NCBI RefSeq assembly: GCF_038397725.1
Contig: NZ_CP151634.1
Span: 1,054,001-1,118,000 of the forward strand
Source: Microbacterium sp. LWO13-1.2
GTDB lineage: Bacteria > Actinomycetota > Actinomycetes > Actinomycetales > Microbacteriaceae
Direction of reading: 5' to 3'
Length of the DNA stretch: 64,000 bases
Shown one piece after another: positions 61,603 to 64,000 of the stretch. Every line of letters starts with the position of its first letter. Position 1 is the first letter of the stretch. The position numbers and the translations under genes are program-made. Below the pieces are notes generated by a model, which saw only the letters and a list, made by a program, of their open reading frames with translations, had not been told where the DNA came from and searched no databases.

Positions 61603-61884
61603 ATGATGAAGAATCCGCCGCATCCCGGCTCGATCATCCGCGAGGACGTTCTCGCCGAACTGGGTCTCAGTGTCGCCGAAGCGGCATCGCGACTTGGGGT
61701 CGCCCGTGTCACGCTCAGCCGAGTGATCCACGGTCACGCCGGGATCAGTCCGAATCTCGCCGTGCGCCTGGAGCGATCCGGCGTGGGGACTGCGCGGGCA
61801 TGGCTCGCGATGCAGACCAACTACGATCTCGCGCGCGAATTGGCCGGAAGAGCGCACGAGGTGCGTCCTCTGGTCGTCGCCTGA
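61603..61884 (+). CDS. higA: HigA-type antitoxin
   Basis: 93 residues with PPHPGSIIREDVLAELGLSVAEAASRLGVARVTLSRVIHGHAGISPNLAVRLE, the HigA XRE helix-turn-helix. It neutralises HigB and represses the operon through DNA. It starts 11 nt after higB, with GGGAG upstream. Confidence 0.93.
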   Translation: MMKNPPHPGSIIREDVLAELGLSVAEAASRLGVARVTLSRVIHGHAGISPNLAVRLERSGVGTARAWLAMQTNYDLARELAGRAHEVRPLVVA

Positions 61885-61899
61885 TCGGGATAATGAACG

Positions 61900-62616
61900 T
61901 CAGTCCCGCTCGCCCTGGGCGTGCCGCGGGCTCGGATCGGGCGGGGTGATGTTCACCGGCGGAGCGGATGCCGCGTGCGCCCGCCACCAGACCACGAAGC
62001 CGATCGCGGTGAAGATGCCGTAGAACACGTACATGAACCCGGTGACGTAGTAGCCGGCGCCGAAGAGCAGCGGCACCCCCACCACATCGACCGCGATCCA
62101 GATCAGCCAGAACTCCGTCCAGCCCTTGGCCATGCCGTAGGTGGCCAGCAGGGATCCGACGAAGGTCCAGGCATCCGCCCATACCGGCTCCCAGGAGCCG
62201 AGTGCTCGGAACAGCGGCGTGAGGGCGACGGTGCCGACGATCATCCCGAGGACGAGACCGATCCGCGCGCCCGTCGGTGCCCAGCGCGGAGTCAGGCGGC
62301 CGCCCCCGGCCGCGGCCTGTCGCCACCGCATCCATCCATAGATCGCGACCGCGATGAACATCACCTGACGTCCGGCTTGTCCGAGCAGATGCGGAAGCGA
62401 GTGGTCCGGGCTGAGGACCGAACCGAGGAACACGGTGAGCAGCAGCAGGTTTCCGATGATTCCGACCGGCCAGGCCCAGATCTTGCGGCGCATGCCCCCG
62501 AGCGCACTCGCGAGGCCGAAGGCGTTGCCGACCACCTCTCGCACGAGGAGGACCTGTCCGCCGGGGAGGGTCCAGTACGAGTTGAAGCTGTCGACCAGCC
62601 AGTGCAGCGCGTTCAT
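61900..62616 (-). CDS. pnuC: PnuC-type nicotinamide riboside transporter
   Basis: The 238-residue protein has about seven TM helices and WTFVGSLLATYGMAKGWTEFWLIWIAVDVVGVPLLF, the PnuC core for riboside binding. It imports NAD precursors. ATG 62616 has AGGAAACG just before it, better than ATG 62628. TAACGT at 62654-62659 (minus strand) is a candidate -10 box. Confidence 0.88.
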   Translation of the reverse strand: MNALHWLVDSFNSYWTLPGGQVLLVREVVGNAFGLASALGGMRRKIWAWPVGIIGNLLLLTVFLGSVLSPDHSLPHLLGQAGRQVMFIAVAIYGWMRWRQAAAGGGRLTPRWAPTGARIGLVLGMIVGTVALTPLFRALGSWEPVWADAWTFVGSLLATYGMAKGWTEFWLIWIAVDVVGVPLLFGAGYYVTGFMYVFYGIFTAIGFVVWWRAHAASAPPVNITPPDPSPRHAQGERD

Positions 62617-62676
62617 CGTTTCCTGCATCCGCGCTTTCGGGAGCGCATCGCCGACGTTAGCAGGAGCCGGGCGGCG

Positions 62677-63774
62677 TCAGCCGCCGATGTAGCTCATCTC
62701 GATGCGCTGGCGGGCTTCGCGCAGTTCCGGCGTGAGGCTCGCGCGCACCTCCGAGTAGCGATCGTCTCTGGCGCCCCAGATCGACGCCATCGCCGTCGCC
62801 AATTCCTCGTCATCGGCACCGCCGCGCAGCAGTGCACGCAGATCGTGGCCTTCGGTGGCGAACAGGCAGGTGAACAGCTTGCCCTCCGTCGAGATCCTCG
62901 CCCGATTGCACGTGCCGCAGAACGTGTTCGTCACCGACGAGATCACGCCGATCTCTCCGGAGCCGTCGGTGTACCGCCACCGCTGGGCCGTCTCACCCGG
63001 CACTGCCGCACCGACCGGTTCGAGGGGGAAGAGCGCACCGAGACGCTCGACGATCTCGGCTGAGGGCACCACCTCGTCGAGCGACCAGCCGTTGGAGGTG
63101 CCGACGTCCATGTACTCGATGAACCGCAGCACGTACGGGGTTCCCTTGAACCGCGCCGCCATCCCCTCGATCTCACCGTCGTTCAGCCCGCGCTTGACGA
63201 CCATGTTCAGCTTGATCGGCCCGAGCCCGGCGGCGTGCGCGGCATCGATGCCGTCGAGCACCCGGGCGACCGGGAAGCGCACATCGTTCATCCGCTGGAA
63301 CAGTTCGTCGTCGAGCGAGTCGATCGAGACGGTCAGCCGGTCGAGTCCGGCATCCTTCAGCGCCTGCGCCTTGAGAGTCAGCGCCGAGCCGTTCGTGGTC
63401 AGAGCGATCTCGAGCCGCTCGCCTTCGGGGGTGCGCAGAGCAGCCAGCCGGGCGATCAGATCTTCGATGCCGCGACGCAGCAGCGGTTCGCCGCCGGTCA
63501 GCCGCAGTTTGCGCACGCCGTGTGCGGCGGCGACCCGCGCGATCCTCTCGATCTCCTCGAAGCTGAGCAACTCCTCCCGATCGAGGAACGCATAGTCCCG
63601 ACCGAACACCGATCGAGGCATGCAGTAGACGCAGCGGAAGTTGCAGCGGTCGGTCACCGAGATGCGCAGGTCGCGCAGCGAGCGGTCGAATCGGTCGGTC
63701 AGGCCGCCGGTCGAGGGCAGGCGCATGACCCCTGTGGCCCGCGAATGCGCAGCGGGATCTGGAGTGATCGACAT
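62677..63774 (-). CDS. moaA: GTP 3',8-cyclase (molybdenum cofactor biosynthesis)
   Basis: The 365-residue radical-SAM enzyme has CNFRCVYC (C44, C48, C51) for the SAM cluster and [21 protein letters not shown] for the second cluster, with the C-terminal GG. It starts Moco synthesis from GTP. AAGGGGA precedes ATG 63774, and TACCGT is the probable -10 box. Confidence 0.97.
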   Translation of the reverse strand: MSITPDPAAHSRATGVMRLPSTGGLTDRFDRSLRDLRISVTDRCNFRCVYCMPRSVFGRDYAFLDREELLSFEEIERIARVAAAHGVRKLRLTGGEPLLRRGIEDLIARLAALRTPEGERLEIALTTNGSALTLKAQALKDAGLDRLTVSIDSLDDELFQRMNDVRFPVARVLDGIDAAHAAGLGPIKLNMVVKRGLNDGEIEGMAARFKGTPYVLRFIEYMDVGTSNGWSLDEVVPSAEIVERLGALFPLEPVGAAVPGETAQRWRYTDGSGEIGVISSVTNTFCGTCNRARISTEGKLFTCLFATEGHDLRALLRGGADDEELATAMASIWGARDDRYSEVRASLTPELREARQRIEMSYIGG

Positions 63775-63807
63775 CGCGTCCCCTTTGAGTGGCTACGGTA
63801 GCACCGC

Positions 63808-64000
63808 TCAGGACGAGCGGCGCATCGAGACGTCGTGGTCGGAAATGGAGAACCGGAGGTGCGCGCCCGGTCGCGCCCCTGCGGTGAGGGCGGTGGACGA
63901 CGGGCAATCGACGGCGATATCCGGATGCTCCGCCGTGAAGAGCCGCACCCCTCCGGGGACCGGCTCCATCAGCGCGACCGTGCCGGTCCAGGTGTTGGCG
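63808..64000 (-). CDS. C-terminal part of a probable molybdate ABC transporter ATPase (TOBE domain)
   Basis: The last 64 codons of a gene that enters from the right. They read as a TOBE-like domain: TWTGTVALMEPVPGGVRLF and HLRFSISDHDVSM are beta strands seen at the ModC end. The adjacent moaA makes molybdate import likely. The ATPase domain is out of view, so the name is an inference. Confidence 0.5.
   Translation of the reverse strand, partial: ANTWTGTVALMEPVPGGVRLFTAEHPDIAVDCPSSTALTAGARPGAHLRFSISDHDVSMRRSS

Noticed and set aside
1..64000. CRISPR arrays, tRNA/rRNA genes and insertion sequences
   Set aside because: No regularly spaced repeats, cloverleaf-like intergenic segments or transposase genes were found by reading.

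Overview
The window is high-GC actinobacterial chromosome. Gene order, codon style (frequent GGATGCC) and protein types fit a Microbacteriaceae member close to Microbacterium; this is inferred from gene content and not from an rRNA. The DUF6049-like gene, cca and the rpsF-ssb-rpsR-rplI-dnaB block are usually found near oriC in actinobacteria, so the window is probably origin-proximal. No tRNA, rRNA, CRISPR array, insertion sequence or integrase was seen.

Layout. 1-14.7 kb: housekeeping and accessory genes (secreted DUF6049-like protein, methyltransferase, flavin monooxygenase, Tat-exported phospholipase C-type phosphoesterase, cca, and a GAF regulator with aldehyde dehydrogenase and DUF779). 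14.7-20.6 kb: an Lrp/AsnC regulator divergent from a five-gene peptide-type ABC transporter. 20.7-26.6 kb: a five-gene nonulosonic-acid polymer cluster (glycosyltransferase, polysialyltransferase-like protein, CMP-sugar synthetase fused to a HAD phosphatase, NeuB-like synthase, DUF6716-like protein). 26.7-34.9 kb: the ribosomal protein/ssb operon, a CPBP protease, a WYL regulator with an epoxide hydrolase, an AlkZ-like protein, a DnaA-box-rich region and dnaB.

34.9-46.2 kb looks like a genomic island inserted exactly at the dnaB stop codon. A second, synonymously diverged copy of the last dnaB codons lies at its far end, followed by a hairpin that may be the original dnaB terminator. The island carries a TIM-barrel/AraC/PhyH group. 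It also carries a very large secreted GH30-lectin-GH43 enzyme predicted to attack plant type II arabinogalactan. After that come three genes resembling the firmicute csc (WxL) cell-surface complex: a WxL-like secreted protein, a DUF916 protein and a tiny LPDTG sortase substrate. A LacI regulator and a cytoplasmic GH43 complete it. The palindrome GTTTACGTAAAC lies just downstream of the promoters of both glycosidase units, pointing to one LacI regulon.

46.4-64 kb: an ECF41-type sigma factor with an NmrA-like oxidoreductase; a small-gene region (reductase, NIPSNAP, GNAT, S4, Imm-5-like, CMD); an unusual SAH-hydrolase-like gene in an operon-like run with an amidohydrolase and an amino-acid-type ABC transporter; a serine hydrolase; a secondary-metabolism-free stretch with a NUC1-type nuclease; a HigBA toxin-antitoxin pair; pnuC; moaA; and the 3' end of a probable molybdate-transport ATPase gene.

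Across the whole window at least 14 genes begin at an ATG or GTG only 6-7 nt after a TAnnnT-like box, so leaderless mRNA appears common here. I used this to choose several start codons.
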